Below are positions 9,801-18,389 of a DNA stretch of 64,000 nt, one piece after another. The translations under genes were made by a program, and so were the position numbers. This stretch comes from Amphibacillus jilinensis Y1 (lineage in GTDB: Bacteria > Bacillota > Bacilli > Bacillales > Amphibacillaceae), in assembly GCF_000306965.1 (NCBI RefSeq), contig NZ_JH976434.1, positions 598,102 through 662,101 on the forward strand, in the 5' to 3' direction. Each line of letters opens with the position of its first letter. Position 1 is the first letter of the stretch. The notes beneath the pieces are model-generated. The model was not told the DNA's origin. It saw only the letters and a list, made by a program, of their open reading frames with translations, and made no database searches.

Positions 9801-9835
9801 AAAAAAGTTCTGTTACATTAAACAGAACTTTTTTT
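9801..9835 (-). terminator. Bidirectional rho-independent terminator
   Basis: A 14-bp stem (9801-9814 with 9821-9834) with a 6-base loop has a T tract on both strands. It lies just after the stop of the GntR/ABC operon (9888) and would end that minus-strand transcript. Confidence 0.9.
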
Positions 9836-9887
9836 GTTACAGATAACCGTCCGTAAAAACGCGCGCCTTAAAATAGAAAGCAAAGTG

Positions 9888-10664
9888 CTATATTTTTATC
9901 GCCATATTTTTCGTTAGTTGGCGAATCAACCAAGCCAATAACCCGATAATCAACACAATCCCTAATCCAGCAACGCTTGATGGTAGAAAGTCCATCGTAA
10001 GTGGTCCACTTGGTAGCGGCAAATCAAGTGATACTCTAAATAATAAGTCCTCTAATCTTATTAAAATAATCGATACAGCAATAGATAGCAGGCCCACAAT
10101 CATATGATGGCGAAAACTTGCACTAATTAACCAACCGACTAAATAATAAATCAATGCGTGAATACTAAAAACAAAAATCGCTAGCCATGGATTAGTCTGC
10201 GGATCAACAAAAGGAGATATAATCGCTGATTGAACAATATCACCGATAAAATCACGGTCAATATCTAGTATTATTTCATTTATTGTCATTTCTTTTGTTG
10301 GTATAGCTAAATAACGGAAAATTAATTGTTCGACCTTTGTAACAAACGTCGTCAAGGTCGGAATAACAAACGACAGTCCAAGTGTAGCAAGAAATGTCCC
10401 TTTATAATAATCTCTTCTGGTCACACCTAATTCAACACAATAAGGCAGAAAAGTAATTACAATTATGCCAATAATCAGCATAAATATATGATTTGCAACA
10501 AAGATCGAATGATAATAACTCTCGACTTCATGACCTTGTGTATAATTGATAACTATTTTAATGGTGTGAATCGCCAACATGACACCTAAAAAACCAAGCG
10601 CCCACATAAGTTGAACAACAAATAGGTCTTTAGTTACTTTCAGGAAGATTAAAGGTTTCTTCAT
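9888..10664 (-). CDS. ABC transporter membrane protein of YtrA-type operon
   Basis: A 258-residue integral membrane protein with about six hydrophobic segments and short loops. It overlaps the upstream ATPase gene by 4 bases, so the two form one transporter. YtrA-type operons (ytrABCDEF in Bacillus subtilis, induced by some cell-wall antibiotics) have the same order of GntR regulator, ATPase and permease. This operon is the minimal three-gene version. The substrate is unknown; efflux or a role in envelope stress is inference from that comparison. Confidence 0.8.
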   Translation of the reverse strand: MKKPLIFLKVTKDLFVVQLMWALGFLGVMLAIHTIKIVINYTQGHEVESYYHSIFVANHIFMLIIGIIVITFLPYCVELGVTRRDYYKGTFLATLGLSFVIPTLTTFVTKVEQLIFRYLAIPTKEMTINEIILDIDRDFIGDIVQSAIISPFVDPQTNPWLAIFVFSIHALIYYLVGWLISASFRHHMIVGLLSIAVSIILIRLEDLLFRVSLDLPLPSGPLTMDFLPSSVAGLGIVLIIGLLAWLIRQLTKNMAIKI

Positions 10665-11530
10665 CGCTGTTCCTCCTCTGTTAAATGGATAAACAAATCT
10701 TGTAACGCCACTGGCCCTATTTGAAGCCCTTCACTTATAGCTAGCTGCTCCTCATCCTCATCAAGTCCGCCATAAAGCATAACAGATTTGGTATCCCCAA
10801 GTTGTTCGGTTCGTAGTACGGTCTTGCCTTGAACAAACGAATCAACGACAGCTACATCACCGGTAATGCTGACCCCTTTTTCAATAAGGGAGTGATAGCC
10901 CTCATGAAGCAAAATATTCCCTTCGTGTATTAAAAGAACGTCGTCAAAAAGGTAATCCATTTCTGAAACGAGATGGGTTGACAAAATCACCATTCGTGGA
11001 TGCTCTTCTTGATCTTTTAATAATGCTTTATAAAAAAGCTCCCGTGCTGGTGCATCCATGCCAAGATACACTTCATCAAATATGGTGATTGGCGCGCGTG
11101 TGGCCAATCCTATCGTCACGTTTAGCGCAGCTTGCATGCCTTTAGACAGCTTATTAATCGGTTTGTTTACATCCAACTTGAATTTTTTGACCAAATCATC
11201 AGCATAGTTACGATCAAATTGTGGGCGATAGCGTTCAATATTGCTTAACGTATCTTTAATACTATCCGTTTCATCTTGATAGTCTTTATTATAAAGGAGC
11301 GCGACTTGTTGCATGATTTCAGCATGTTCAAAAGGGACTTCCCCATTAATAGTAAGTTTTCCTGAACTTGGCTTTAAAAAGGAAGCAATAATGGATAACA
11401 GCGATGTTTTTCCTGCACCATTTCTTCCAAGCAAGCCATATATCTTGTTACTATCTAATTCAAAATCTACCTGTTTAAGCGCATCATGCTTGCCATAAGT
11501 TAAAGATAACTGTTCTGCTTTGACATTCAT
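10661..11530 (-). CDS. ABC transporter ATP-binding protein, YtrB-like
   Basis: Full-length ABC ATPase (289 residues) with Walker A GRNGAGKTS near residues 35-43, the signature region LSKGMQ and a Walker B of the form ITIFDEVYLGMD. The LSKGM signature and the degenerate DEVYLG are characteristic of the YtrB-like subgroup associated with GntR regulators. The last ~80 residues form the extra C-terminal domain of this group. It overlaps the regulator gene upstream and the permease gene downstream by 4 bases each. Confidence 0.9.
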   Translation of the reverse strand: MNVKAEQLSLTYGKHDALKQVDFELDSNKIYGLLGRNGAGKTSLLSIIASFLKPSSGKLTINGEVPFEHAEIMQQVALLYNKDYQDETDSIKDTLSNIERYRPQFDRNYADDLVKKFKLDVNKPINKLSKGMQAALNVTIGLATRAPITIFDEVYLGMDAPARELFYKALLKDQEEHPRMVILSTHLVSEMDYLFDDVLLIHEGNILLHEGYHSLIEKGVSITGDVAVVDSFVQGKTVLRTEQLGDTKSVMLYGGLDEDEEQLAISEGLQIGPVALQDLFIHLTEEEQR

Positions 11531-11904
11531 TCTTTATCACGACCTTTTACATGTTTTATATAATCAACGACTTCACTTTCTGTAATACCTAATTTATCTG
11601 CTTCACGGACTAGCTTACGCACATAATCATCAACAAAAGTTGCCTTCCTCTTTTGGATTAGTTTGTCTTTTGCTCCTAGCGTGACAAACATACCAATCCC
11701 CCTTTTTTTATATAGAATTTCTTCCTCAACCAATTGGTTGACGCCCTTTGTAACGGTGGCGTGATTTATTTTATAAAAGTTAACCAATTGATTGGTTGAA
11801 GGAGCTTGATCTCCTTCTTTTAATTGATCATTAATAATCTGATCTTCAATTTTCTCACGGATTTGCACATAGATCGGCTTATCTTGTTCAAAAGGTGCAC
11901 GCAT
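11527..11904 (-). CDS. GntR family transcriptional regulator, YtrA subfamily
   Basis: A 125-residue regulator with an N-terminal winged helix-turn-helix (PIYVQIREKIEDQI, then APSTNQLVNFYKINHATVTKG) and only a short C-terminal dimerisation region. That length is diagnostic of the YtrA subfamily of GntR proteins. The start is set at 11904 because AAGGGAT lies 5 bases upstream; an ATG six codons earlier has no ribosome binding site. It is the first gene of its own operon, and a perfect palindrome overlapping the -10 box indicates autorepression. Known family members respond to envelope-active compounds. Confidence 0.92.
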   Translation of the reverse strand: MRAPFEQDKPIYVQIREKIEDQIINDQLKEGDQAPSTNQLVNFYKINHATVTKGVNQLVEEEILYKKRGIGMFVTLGAKDKLIQKRKATFVDDYVRKLVREADKLGITESEVVDYIKHVKGRDKE

Positions 11905-11943
11905 GTTTATCCCTTCAATCATTTAGAGTCATCATTAAGTCAT

Positions 11944-11977
11944 CCGGTAAACCGGTTATATACTTATGTATATAACC
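11944..11977. promoter_or_regulatory. Probable operator of the GntR/YtrA-like regulator
   Basis: GGTTATATAC (11954-11963) and GTATATAACC (11968-11977) form a perfect 10-bp inverted repeat with a 4-base spacer, which begins inside the -10 box of the operon promoter. A second perfect repeat, CCGGT-AA-ACCGG (11944-11955), overlaps its downstream end. Palindromes of this kind at the promoter are the normal binding sites of YtrA regulators. Confidence 0.8.
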
Positions 11978-12003
11978 ATAATAGATAAAGCAGAAAAAGT
12001 CAA
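11975..12003 (-). promoter_or_regulatory. Promoter of the GntR/ABC operon
   Basis: On the minus strand TTGACT (12003-11998) is followed after exactly 17 bases by TATGGT (11980-11975). It is a sigma-A type promoter, and its -10 overlaps the operator palindrome. Confidence 0.8.
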
Positions 12004-12022
12004 CTGATTTAAGCTTCTTTTA

Positions 12023-12056
12023 CAAAAAAACAGCTACCCCCTAGGAGGTAGCTGTT
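12023..12056 (-). terminator. Rho-independent terminator of the HAD gene
   Basis: A 10-bp stem (12029-12038 with 12047-12056) and an 8-base loop are followed on the minus strand by seven T. It lies 50 bases after the stop codon at 12107. Confidence 0.88.
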
Positions 12057-12106
12057 GAACTGATAAGAACTGATCTGCTAATAAAGCATTTTAAAATAGA
12101 AACCTT

Positions 12107-12943
12107 TCAAATCAATTGGTACTTCTTAAAACTATTTAATATCCCGTCTTCGTCATGACTATCCGTAATATCATCAGCCGCTTGTTTTAATGCTTCTTTA
12201 GCGTTTCCCATTGCAATACCATGTTGGACAAAATTGATCATTTCCAAATCATTAAGCCCATCTCCATAAGCAAAGGTACTGCTCTTATCTATATTTAAAT
12301 GATCTAATAGCTTAACAATAGCCGTTGCCTTGTCTATACCAGGGACGGATAGTTCACCACTGTTATCACCAAATAACGGAACAGTGCTCGGAATCACATG
12401 AAATATCTGATCAAACTCTTGTTTAATGCGCTCAATCGGAACGTCTGACCCTAAAAATGAAATTTTATTAATATCATCTCTAATCAGATTCTCCTCTTCT
12501 TGCAAAGCATCATGAAAATGTTGTATGCCCTGTTCCACTTCTTCTTTAGCTTCTGGGTGTTCAGCTAAATAGTTTGCGATGATCTTCCGAATATGACTTT
12601 TACAGTATGGACTTGCAAACAACCCACCATTAGATTCTAAATAAAAATCAATTTGATGTTGATTAAAAAAAGTGACAAGATGCTCTACATTTTTCCGATC
12701 AACTGTTTCATGACAAATCACTTCATCTGCGACTTCAATATAGCCACCAGCAGCACCAATGACCCCATCAAATCCGATGGCTAATATGTCCGGAAACAAT
12801 TCTGCCTTGGACCGACCTGTACAGATAAAGACAAGATGACCATTTTCTCTAGCTTTTTGAATAGCAACCTTTGCTGATGGTGGAATTACTCCATTGTCAT
12901 TCACTAACGTTCCATCAACATCAATAAAAATGACCTTTTTCAT
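12107..12943 (-). CDS. HAD superfamily hydrolase, Cof type
   Basis: A 278-residue sugar-phosphate or nucleotide phosphatase of the Cof/YidA group. Motif I is DVDGTL (residues 8-13) with the nucleophile Asp8; motif II is the ICTGR segment. Motif IV is GDGLNDLEM near residue 225, and the large C2-type cap lies between them. Such proteins are cytosolic, Mg-dependent and broad in specificity, so the physiological substrate is not predictable. The gene is monocistronic with its own terminator. Confidence 0.92.
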   Translation of the reverse strand: MKKVIFIDVDGTLVNDNGVIPPSAKVAIQKARENGHLVFICTGRSKAELFPDILAIGFDGVIGAAGGYIEVADEVICHETVDRKNVEHLVTFFNQHQIDFYLESNGGLFASPYCKSHIRKIIANYLAEHPEAKEEVEQGIQHFHDALQEEENLIRDDINKISFLGSDVPIERIKQEFDQIFHVIPSTVPLFGDNSGELSVPGIDKATAIVKLLDHLNIDKSSTFAYGDGLNDLEMINFVQHGIAMGNAKEALKQAADDITDSHDEDGILNSFKKYQLI

Positions 12944-13002
12944 TTTTTCACTCTTTTCTTTTTATGATAGTTAGGATTCATCCTCACCTGACAGATGATT
13001 CT

Positions 13003-13202
13003 GATAAAACGAGCCTGCAATCAGTGAGCGTAGGACTACAGGACGTAGTGGTCTTAGTCTGTAATCCTTCTGGTTTTAGGCTACGATCTTACCTACCCAC
13101 TGATGGTTAGCTGAATGGATTAGGACAGTGGTGTCCGTTAGCTCTCACCTAAATAAATGAGCTCTGCTCTCTATTTTGCGTCGGACATTTGACGAGCTTA
13201 TC
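13003..13202 (+). repeat. Dispersed structured intergenic element, copy A (200 bp)
   Basis: The copy is closed by GATAA and TTATC. Inside are ATCAGTG (13020-13026) pairing with CACTGAT (13098-13104), a GGTTAG block, a GGACA-TGTCC hairpin, and GTCCG pairing with CGGAC around the shared sequence GCTCTCTATTTTG. Its first loop is extended by a segment that is also present in the copy at 40049 (CTACAGGA-GTAG and CTACGATCTTACC). It lies between the starts and ends of two minus-strand genes. Confidence 0.7.
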
Positions 13203-13300
13203 TGTGATAAATTGTCTTATCTACTTAAATCATTACTTATATCGGCAAGCAGGACTTGTACCTTCGCCTGTATTTCCATTCAACCTTAATACACTGTGAT

Positions 13301-13436
13301 TTATTCCGAGCTGCCATCTGTTATTAAATCAGCAAATTCCAACTTGACTGCACCAAATATTAATACCCAATTGTGTCATCGCCCATGTACAGTCTATAGC
13401 TATTATCGGTTATTTCTTGAAAATGTGTTGACCCTT
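13301..13436 (-). pseudogene. Possible decayed coding remnant
   Basis: On the minus strand one frame reads STHFQEITDNSYRLYMGDDT up to about 13370. Shifting by one base lets it continue as VLIFGAVKLEFADLITDGSS to a stop at 13301. The two pieces look like ordinary protein and no overlapping gene explains them. There is no start codon or ribosome binding site. I do not recognise a family. The rest of the gap 13203-13475 shows nothing else. Confidence 0.25.
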
Positions 13437-13475
13437 TTTAGACTTTCTTGAGCATTTACAAAGTGTTGCGGGCAC

Positions 13476-13514
13476 TTAAAAACGACATCGAAGCGTTTTT
13501 GCAGCGATGCCGTT
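13476..13514 (-). terminator. Rho-independent terminator of the glycerate operon
   Basis: AACGACATCG (13481-13490) pairs with CGATGCCGTT (13505-13514) with one mismatch, and the minus strand continues with a run of five T. It lies 34 bases after the glycerate kinase stop. Confidence 0.75.
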
Positions 13515-13547
13515 ATATGACTTTTTATTAACCTAAAATGCCACTAA

Positions 13548-14681
13548 TCATTGTGATAATTTTAATACCGCCATCACATTACGAGCCGTTCGCGTAAGAT
13601 TCTCACTTCCGCGCTGTAAGGCTTCTTCTAATGTCGTTAATTCAGGTATAACACTGAAAACAGCGTCGACGCCATAGTCATAAACAGATTCAAAACCACT
13701 ATTGATACATCCAGAAAGCACAATAACAGGCTTATGATATTTTTGCGCGACTTTACTTACCGCAATTGGTGTCTTCCCATAAATGGTCTGATGATTGATG
13801 CCACCTTCACCCGTAATGACGAGGTCAGCTTGTTTAATCTTTGTTTCAAGATCTAACAACTCAACCATCAAATCGCCACCTCGTTTTAACTCGGCACCTA
13901 AAAAAGCCAGTAATCCAGCACCCAAGCCTCCCGCAGCACCCGACCCAGGCACTTTATCAACCGCTTTGCCTGTTACCTCTTCAATCATTCTGGCATAGTG
14001 TGCTAAGTTTTGATCAAGTCGCTCAATTTGTTGTGCTGTCGCTCCTTTTTGCGGGCCATATATTGCTGAAGCACCTTGTGGGCCTGTCAGTGGGTTATCA
14101 ACATCACATGCAACATTAAATGTAACATCTTTTATGCGTGGATGAAGTTGGCTAAGATCAATCGTAGCCAGCTCACTTAAGCCGCCACCCGTTGGAGCAA
14201 TGCACTCACCCGCCTTATTTAACAATTGTCCACCTAAAGCAACAACCATACCAGCACCGCCATCATTGGTTGCACTACCGCCAATACCGAGTAATATTTC
14301 CTCAACACCAGTCTCTAACGCATCTCTTATTAATTCACCGACACCATATGTCGTTGTTTCTTCCGGATTTCTTTCAGCGACTGTTAATTTATCTATACCG
14401 CTTGCAGCTGCCATTTCAATAACAGCAATTTTGCCATCACCTGACAAACCGTAAAATGCTTCAACAGGTGCTTGTCTTGGCCCTTGCACGGTTAACTGTT
14501 TTAATGTTCCACCTGTCGCATCAACAAGTGATTGAACCGTTCCTTCACCACCATCAGCCATTGGCACTTTGGTAATGGTTGTTGCTTGATCAACCGCTAA
14601 AATACCCTTCTCAATCGCACGAGCTGCCTGATAAGCCGTTAAACTTTCTTTAAATGAGTCAGGTGCAATAACAATATGCAT
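13548..14681 (-). CDS. glxK: Glycerate 2-kinase, GlxK/GarK family
   Basis: Phosphorylates D-glycerate with ATP, feeding it into lower glycolysis. The 377-residue protein starts with the family signature IVIAPDSFKESLTAYQAARA and carries GDGKIAVIEMAAASG, a glycine-rich GGSATNDGGAGM segment (~residues 135-146) and VITGEGGIN near residue 290. The start at 14681 follows GGGGG by 9 bases; the ATG three codons earlier directly abuts that site. It lies 25 bases downstream of a GntP-type permease and opposite a CdaR-type regulator, the same gene partners as in the Escherichia coli gar genes. Confidence 0.93.
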   Translation of the reverse strand: MHIVIAPDSFKESLTAYQAARAIEKGILAVDQATTITKVPMADGGEGTVQSLVDATGGTLKQLTVQGPRQAPVEAFYGLSGDGKIAVIEMAAASGIDKLTVAERNPEETTTYGVGELIRDALETGVEEILLGIGGSATNDGGAGMVVALGGQLLNKAGECIAPTGGGLSELATIDLSQLHPRIKDVTFNVACDVDNPLTGPQGASAIYGPQKGATAQQIERLDQNLAHYARMIEEVTGKAVDKVPGSGAAGGLGAGLLAFLGAELKRGGDLMVELLDLETKIKQADLVITGEGGINHQTIYGKTPIAVSKVAQKYHKPVIVLSGCINSGFESVYDYGVDAVFSVIPELTTLEEALQRGSENLTRTARNVMAVLKLSQ

Positions 14682-14706
14682 TCGATACATCCCCCTTTTT
14701 AATCTA

Positions 14707-15981
14707 TTAACCTATGCCCATTACGCCATAAAGTAGAATCGATATCAACATGAGCACCAAACCAATTAATGATTCATACGGTACAAGCTTTAAACGTTCT
14801 TTGAAGCCCATCAATACACTACCACCTGTTGCATGAAAGAAGCTACCGTGTGGTAAGTGATCGAGAACGGTTGCTCCTGTATGCACCATTGCTGCACCGC
14901 CAAGTGCACTAAAACCTGAATCCAGTAACGGTTGACTAAAGACGGAACTAGCAACAATCGCTCCAGATGTTGTTGAAGCCGTCGCAGCTGACATTAGTAC
15001 ACCTGATAAAGGTGCAAGTAAGAAAATCGGTAAACCTAACGTAGAAACCCCATCAATTAATAGTGTCCCTAATGTTGAATTTTGAATAATACCAGCAATC
15101 GTCCCCGTACCAATAAGCAGAATGGCAACATTAGACATCTTCTGCAATCCAAATTGTGCTTGTTTCAAAATCCCACCAACTTGCCCCATTACTAGTGAAC
15201 CGACTAAACCACCGACTGGCAATGCAATCATCGGATCAATAATGACATCAAATAATGGACGTAATGATAATAACACCACAGCAACAAGTGGCGCCGTCAT
15301 CGCACTAAAGAAGCTCGGTAGTTGCTTATTCGCTTGGTCATTATTTTTCAAATCACTATCTGAAATATGAACACCTTTATTTGTTAAGCGTTTCGCTAAA
15401 AAGTAAGTGACAAATAGACCGACTAAACCTGGAATCACACCAGCAAGCATAACCGAAGTAAGCGGTGCATCAAACGCTTCTGAGATAGCAATTGTATTGG
15501 GATTAGGTGACATCACATTCCCAGCCTTTCCACCCCCAATCATAGCTAGTAATATCGCTGTTTTACTAATATTTGCTTTCTTTGCAATAACAAGTGCAAT
15601 AGGTGCTACTGTAATAACAGCAATATCAATAAATACACCGACCGCAGTTAATAATAATGTAGCCAATCCTAAAGCAAATAAGGCACGTGTTTCACCAATT
15701 CTTTCAATAATCGTTTGTGCAATTGATTCGGCAGCACCAGTGGTAATTAAGACACCAGCCAATATCCCAGCGGCTAGTATTCTTAAAATAGCCGTCATCA
15801 TACCTTGTGCACCACCAATCATTAACTCAACGGTCTCTGGTAACGAAGCGCCACCAACTAACCCGCCTACTAAAGCACCAATAATTAAACCATAGACAGG
15901 TGGGGTTTTAAGAAAAATTAAGCCAATCGCAACAAGCAAACCTATTATAGCTCCTAATGCTCCTATTTCAACTCCCATCAT
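14707..15981 (-). CDS. GntP family permease, probable glycerate transporter
   Basis: A 424-residue membrane protein with about 12-13 hydrophobic segments, of the GntP/CitM-like ion transporter superfamily. A conserved GGGKAGNVMSPNPNT motif lies near residue 150. The start at 15981 is chosen because GAGGAGG lies 6 bases before it; the frame continues upstream for 20 codons without another usable site. Co-transcription with glycerate kinase suggests D-glycerate or a related acid as substrate, which is inference. A cre-like sequence sits in the short leader. Confidence 0.85.
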   Translation of the reverse strand: MMGVEIGALGAIIGLLVAIGLIFLKTPPVYGLIIGALVGGLVGGASLPETVELMIGGAQGMMTAILRILAAGILAGVLITTGAAESIAQTIIERIGETRALFALGLATLLLTAVGVFIDIAVITVAPIALVIAKKANISKTAILLAMIGGGKAGNVMSPNPNTIAISEAFDAPLTSVMLAGVIPGLVGLFVTYFLAKRLTNKGVHISDSDLKNNDQANKQLPSFFSAMTAPLVAVVLLSLRPLFDVIIDPMIALPVGGLVGSLVMGQVGGILKQAQFGLQKMSNVAILLIGTGTIAGIIQNSTLGTLLIDGVSTLGLPIFLLAPLSGVLMSAATASTTSGAIVASSVFSQPLLDSGFSALGGAAMVHTGATVLDHLPHGSFFHATGGSVLMGFKERLKLVPYESLIGLVLMLISILLYGVMGIG

Positions 15982-15997
15982 CGTCATCCTCCTCATC

Positions 15998-16013
15998 ATG
16001 TAAACGTTTACTA
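15998..16013. promoter_or_regulatory. cre-like palindrome
   Basis: GTAAACGTTTAC is a perfect 12-bp palindrome 19 bases upstream of the permease start. TGTAAACGTTTACT matches the CcpA cre consensus except at its last base. Carbon catabolite repression of glycerate uptake would be a sensible function. Confidence 0.5.
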
Positions 16014-16069
16014 CGTTGCTAAGTTTACTATATCCTTGCATTGAATAGATATATTTTCTATACTGATAT

Positions 16070-16087
16070 TTGTGAAGGAAAACACAA
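16070..16087. promoter_or_regulatory. Inverted repeat in the divergent promoter region
   Basis: TTGTG (16070-16074) and CACAA (16083-16087) are separated by 8 bases, between the divergent permease and regulator genes. It is a candidate binding site for the CdaR-like protein, with no direct support beyond position and symmetry. Confidence 0.3.
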
Positions 16088-16185
16088 TTTTTTCGGTACG
16101 CAGACTAAACAATTCGTTTTTGTAACTTTGGATATATTTACTGAATCGATACTATTGAACGCGCTTACTCTTTTTCATTAACAAA

Positions 16186-16214
16186 TCGACTTAAGTTAAG
16201 ATTAATGCTATGGG
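16186..16214 (+). promoter_or_regulatory. Weak promoter of the CdaR-like regulator
   Basis: TCGACT is followed after 17 bases by TATGGG, with a TGC just before the -10. The match is partial. The start codon is 31 bases downstream. Confidence 0.4.
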
Positions 16215-16244
16215 GAACAAAAACAGCAATAGGAGGAGACACAG

Positions 16245-17339
16245 ATGAACGTTAGTGTGGCATTAGCACAAGAAATTGTCGAACAAATGAAGCAGATAAT
16301 TAATCAAGAAGTTAATTATATGAATCAAAAAGGTGTCATTATTGCCAGTACTGACCCTGACAGAATCGGCAATTTCCACGGCGGAGCAAAAACCGTCATT
16401 GAAACCAATCAAAATCTTATTATTGAATATGATCAACAGTTCACCGGTACAAAAAAGGGGATTAATATTCCTGTTAGAATGGAAACCGAGACCATCGGAG
16501 TTATTGGCATTACTGGTGAAAAAGAAGAAGTCGAGAAATATGGTGAAATTATTAAGAAAATGACAGAGATCTTAATAAAGGAAAATTATTTAAATACGTT
16601 ATCTTTCCAAAAACGCGAACAGGACCGGCTATTAATCGAAACACTACGGCAACATAAGCAGTGGGATGAACAGACAAAAACACAACTCAGCTTACTTGAC
16701 TTTGATCGATCACTTAATTATACCTGTGTTGTTGGCAAACCTTCATCGTATTTCTGTAATCAAGAACATGTCTATCATGGGCTCGACCATTATTTCACCC
16801 ATAACCAGTCGTGCCATTATACGGTATTACAAGATACCGTATATTTATTATTTAAAACCAATCATGCCGCGACTGTAACTAATGAACTCAATAAATTAAA
16901 CCACTTCCTATTTCACGAATTAAAATTAAACTATCACTTTGGTATCAGTCCAGTGGAAAACTTAGCTGTCACGATTTATCAACACTTTAAGCAAGCAGAG
17001 CATGCATTAACATGGGCATTAGTTGAAGCTCAATCGATCGTCTTTTATCACGACATGGATCTAGGCCTGCTGATCACAACATTGAAGACAGAAGCAAAAA
17101 CAGCCTTTGTAGATAAAATGCTTGGCGCTATCCCAGAAAAAGAGCGTGAAACACTTAAAGAGATTTTATTAACCTATGGTGCCAACAACAAAAGTATTAA
17201 CAAAAGCTGTGAAACTTTATTTATTCATAAAAATACATGCCAATATCGGCTCAATAAACTGAAAAACTATACTGGCTATGATCCTAAAGACATCAACGAC
17301 TATGTCAAACTGTATTTAGCCTTCATTTTGGATGATTAG
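16245..17339 (+). CDS. CdaR-type sugar diacid/glycerate regulator
   Basis: A 364-residue transcription factor. Residues 1-135 form the diacid-recognition domain (start VSVALAQEIVEQMKQIINQE, then GVIIASTDPDRIGNFHGGA). The C-terminal PucR-type helix-turn-helix is seen in INKSCETLFIHKNTCQYRLN with the following KNYTGYDP motif. GGAGG lies 8 bases upstream of the ATG. In E. coli, CdaR activates genes for glucarate, galactarate and glycerate use. Its divergent position here makes it the likely activator of the permease-kinase operon. Confidence 0.92.
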   Translation: MNVSVALAQEIVEQMKQIINQEVNYMNQKGVIIASTDPDRIGNFHGGAKTVIETNQNLIIEYDQQFTGTKKGINIPVRMETETIGVIGITGEKEEVEKYGEIIKKMTEILIKENYLNTLSFQKREQDRLLIETLRQHKQWDEQTKTQLSLLDFDRSLNYTCVVGKPSSYFCNQEHVYHGLDHYFTHNQSCHYTVLQDTVYLLFKTNHAATVTNELNKLNHFLFHELKLNYHFGISPVENLAVTIYQHFKQAEHALTWALVEAQSIVFYHDMDLGLLITTLKTEAKTAFVDKMLGAIPEKERETLKEILLTYGANNKSINKSCETLFIHKNTCQYRLNKLKNYTGYDPKDINDYVKLYLAFILDD

Positions 17340-17473
17340 TCGATTAAATTGCTTAATCGGGTTGATCAACTACCACTATCAAAAAGGGGCTTACCATGCT
17401 TCATCATTGATGCTCGGCTAGCTTAATCATATGATCGATTAAAACGACAATTTTGTTAGTTAATAATATAAAA

Positions 17474-17543
17474 AATGACATTGGTATGTGATTGCCCCCC
17501 TTGTTAAGTATACGAGTGGGGATTCAATCTACCAACGTCATTT
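17474..17543. terminator. Long hairpin between convergent genes
   Basis: AATGACATTGGTA pairs with TACCAACGTCATT (one mismatch). Inside it GATTGCCCC pairs with GGGGATTCAATC around three unpaired bases, giving a 70-base hairpin. It lies between a plus-strand stop at 17339 and a minus-strand stop at 17562 and could terminate either, although T tracts are short. Confidence 0.5.
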
Positions 17544-17561
17544 GTACTTTAAATAAAGATA

Positions 17562-18227
17562 CTATTGCTGACTTAGTGTAATACCAGCACCTGAGAGAAT
17601 TAACTCAATTGATTTTTCGTCACCTTCAGTATCATGATACAATATAAATCCCAAATCATTGACAACAGGTATATTAAGCTCTCTAAATGATTCACTTGTG
17701 ACATCGCCTGATATCGTGATTTGCTGATCATTTGGTGCGTCATAAGTCATTTCTTTAAAATCATCTATATAAAACACCGTATAAGCTCTAGTTGATTCTT
17801 CGTCATCTTTAGCTACAGAGAACGACATCGTCGAATTTATCTGATGCCCCCCAAGCGATTCCAATAGGAGCTCGACATTTCCTCTTCGACTAATTTCTGC
17901 AGTGATTTTTTCCTCATAATCATTAGCATACGTTTCAGATGCTCCCCACGTTCCTTGAAGGGGATGAGATCCCCAAAAAATAACAAATATAAGTCCAACA
18001 ATCGCAAAGGCACTGATTAAAAAAGATAATCGCTTATTTGTTTTAATGAGGTTAATGACATGATTAATTGATCGCTTGTTGTTTTCTGGTGTAAATGTTT
18101 CTTGACTAGATAATTCAGTTTGATCTACTTGCTCTGTGATAAATTGATCGCCACATTCAATACAGAAATCATTTTCTATTGATTGTTTTGAACCACACGC
18201 TTTACAGTTCTTTTCTTGGTTTACCAT
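17562..18227 (-). CDS. Zinc-ribbon membrane protein of unknown function
   Basis: A 221-residue protein with an N-terminal zinc ribbon (CKACGSKQ...CIECGDQF, two CxxC pairs within residues 7-28) and one membrane segment at about residues 71-91. An external domain with no family I recognise follows. The start at 18227 follows AAAGGAGA by 6-7 bases. The architecture resembles the YvbJ/TcaA-like and other zinc-ribbon membrane proteins common in Bacilli, some of which affect the envelope. Four more proteins of this kind lie in the window (18390, 20274, 42807, 44318). Confidence 0.75.
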   Translation of the reverse strand: MVNQEKNCKACGSKQSIENDFCIECGDQFITEQVDQTELSSQETFTPENNKRSINHVINLIKTNKRLSFLISAFAIVGLIFVIFWGSHPLQGTWGASETYANDYEEKITAEISRRGNVELLLESLGGHQINSTMSFSVAKDDEESTRAYTVFYIDDFKEMTYDAPNDQQITISGDVTSESFRELNIPVVNDLGFILYHDTEGDEKSIELILSGAGITLSQQ

Positions 18228-18389
18228 ATCCAATCTCCTTTTAAAATCCTTCATATTATTTAGCTCCATACATACATCTTACTGTTGGCGCTTGTCGTTA
18301 CTTTTGTTTTCCATTTCGTCTAAGTCAAGCATCTATATAACGAGAACTTTACGAAGCTCGCTTTACTTTTAGCTGATCATCTCAATTTA

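Noticed and set aside
15407..15895. 162-codon plus-strand reading frame
   Set aside because: It lies antisense to the GntP-type permease; its Ala/Ile/Pro-rich composition is what the complement of membrane-protein codons gives.
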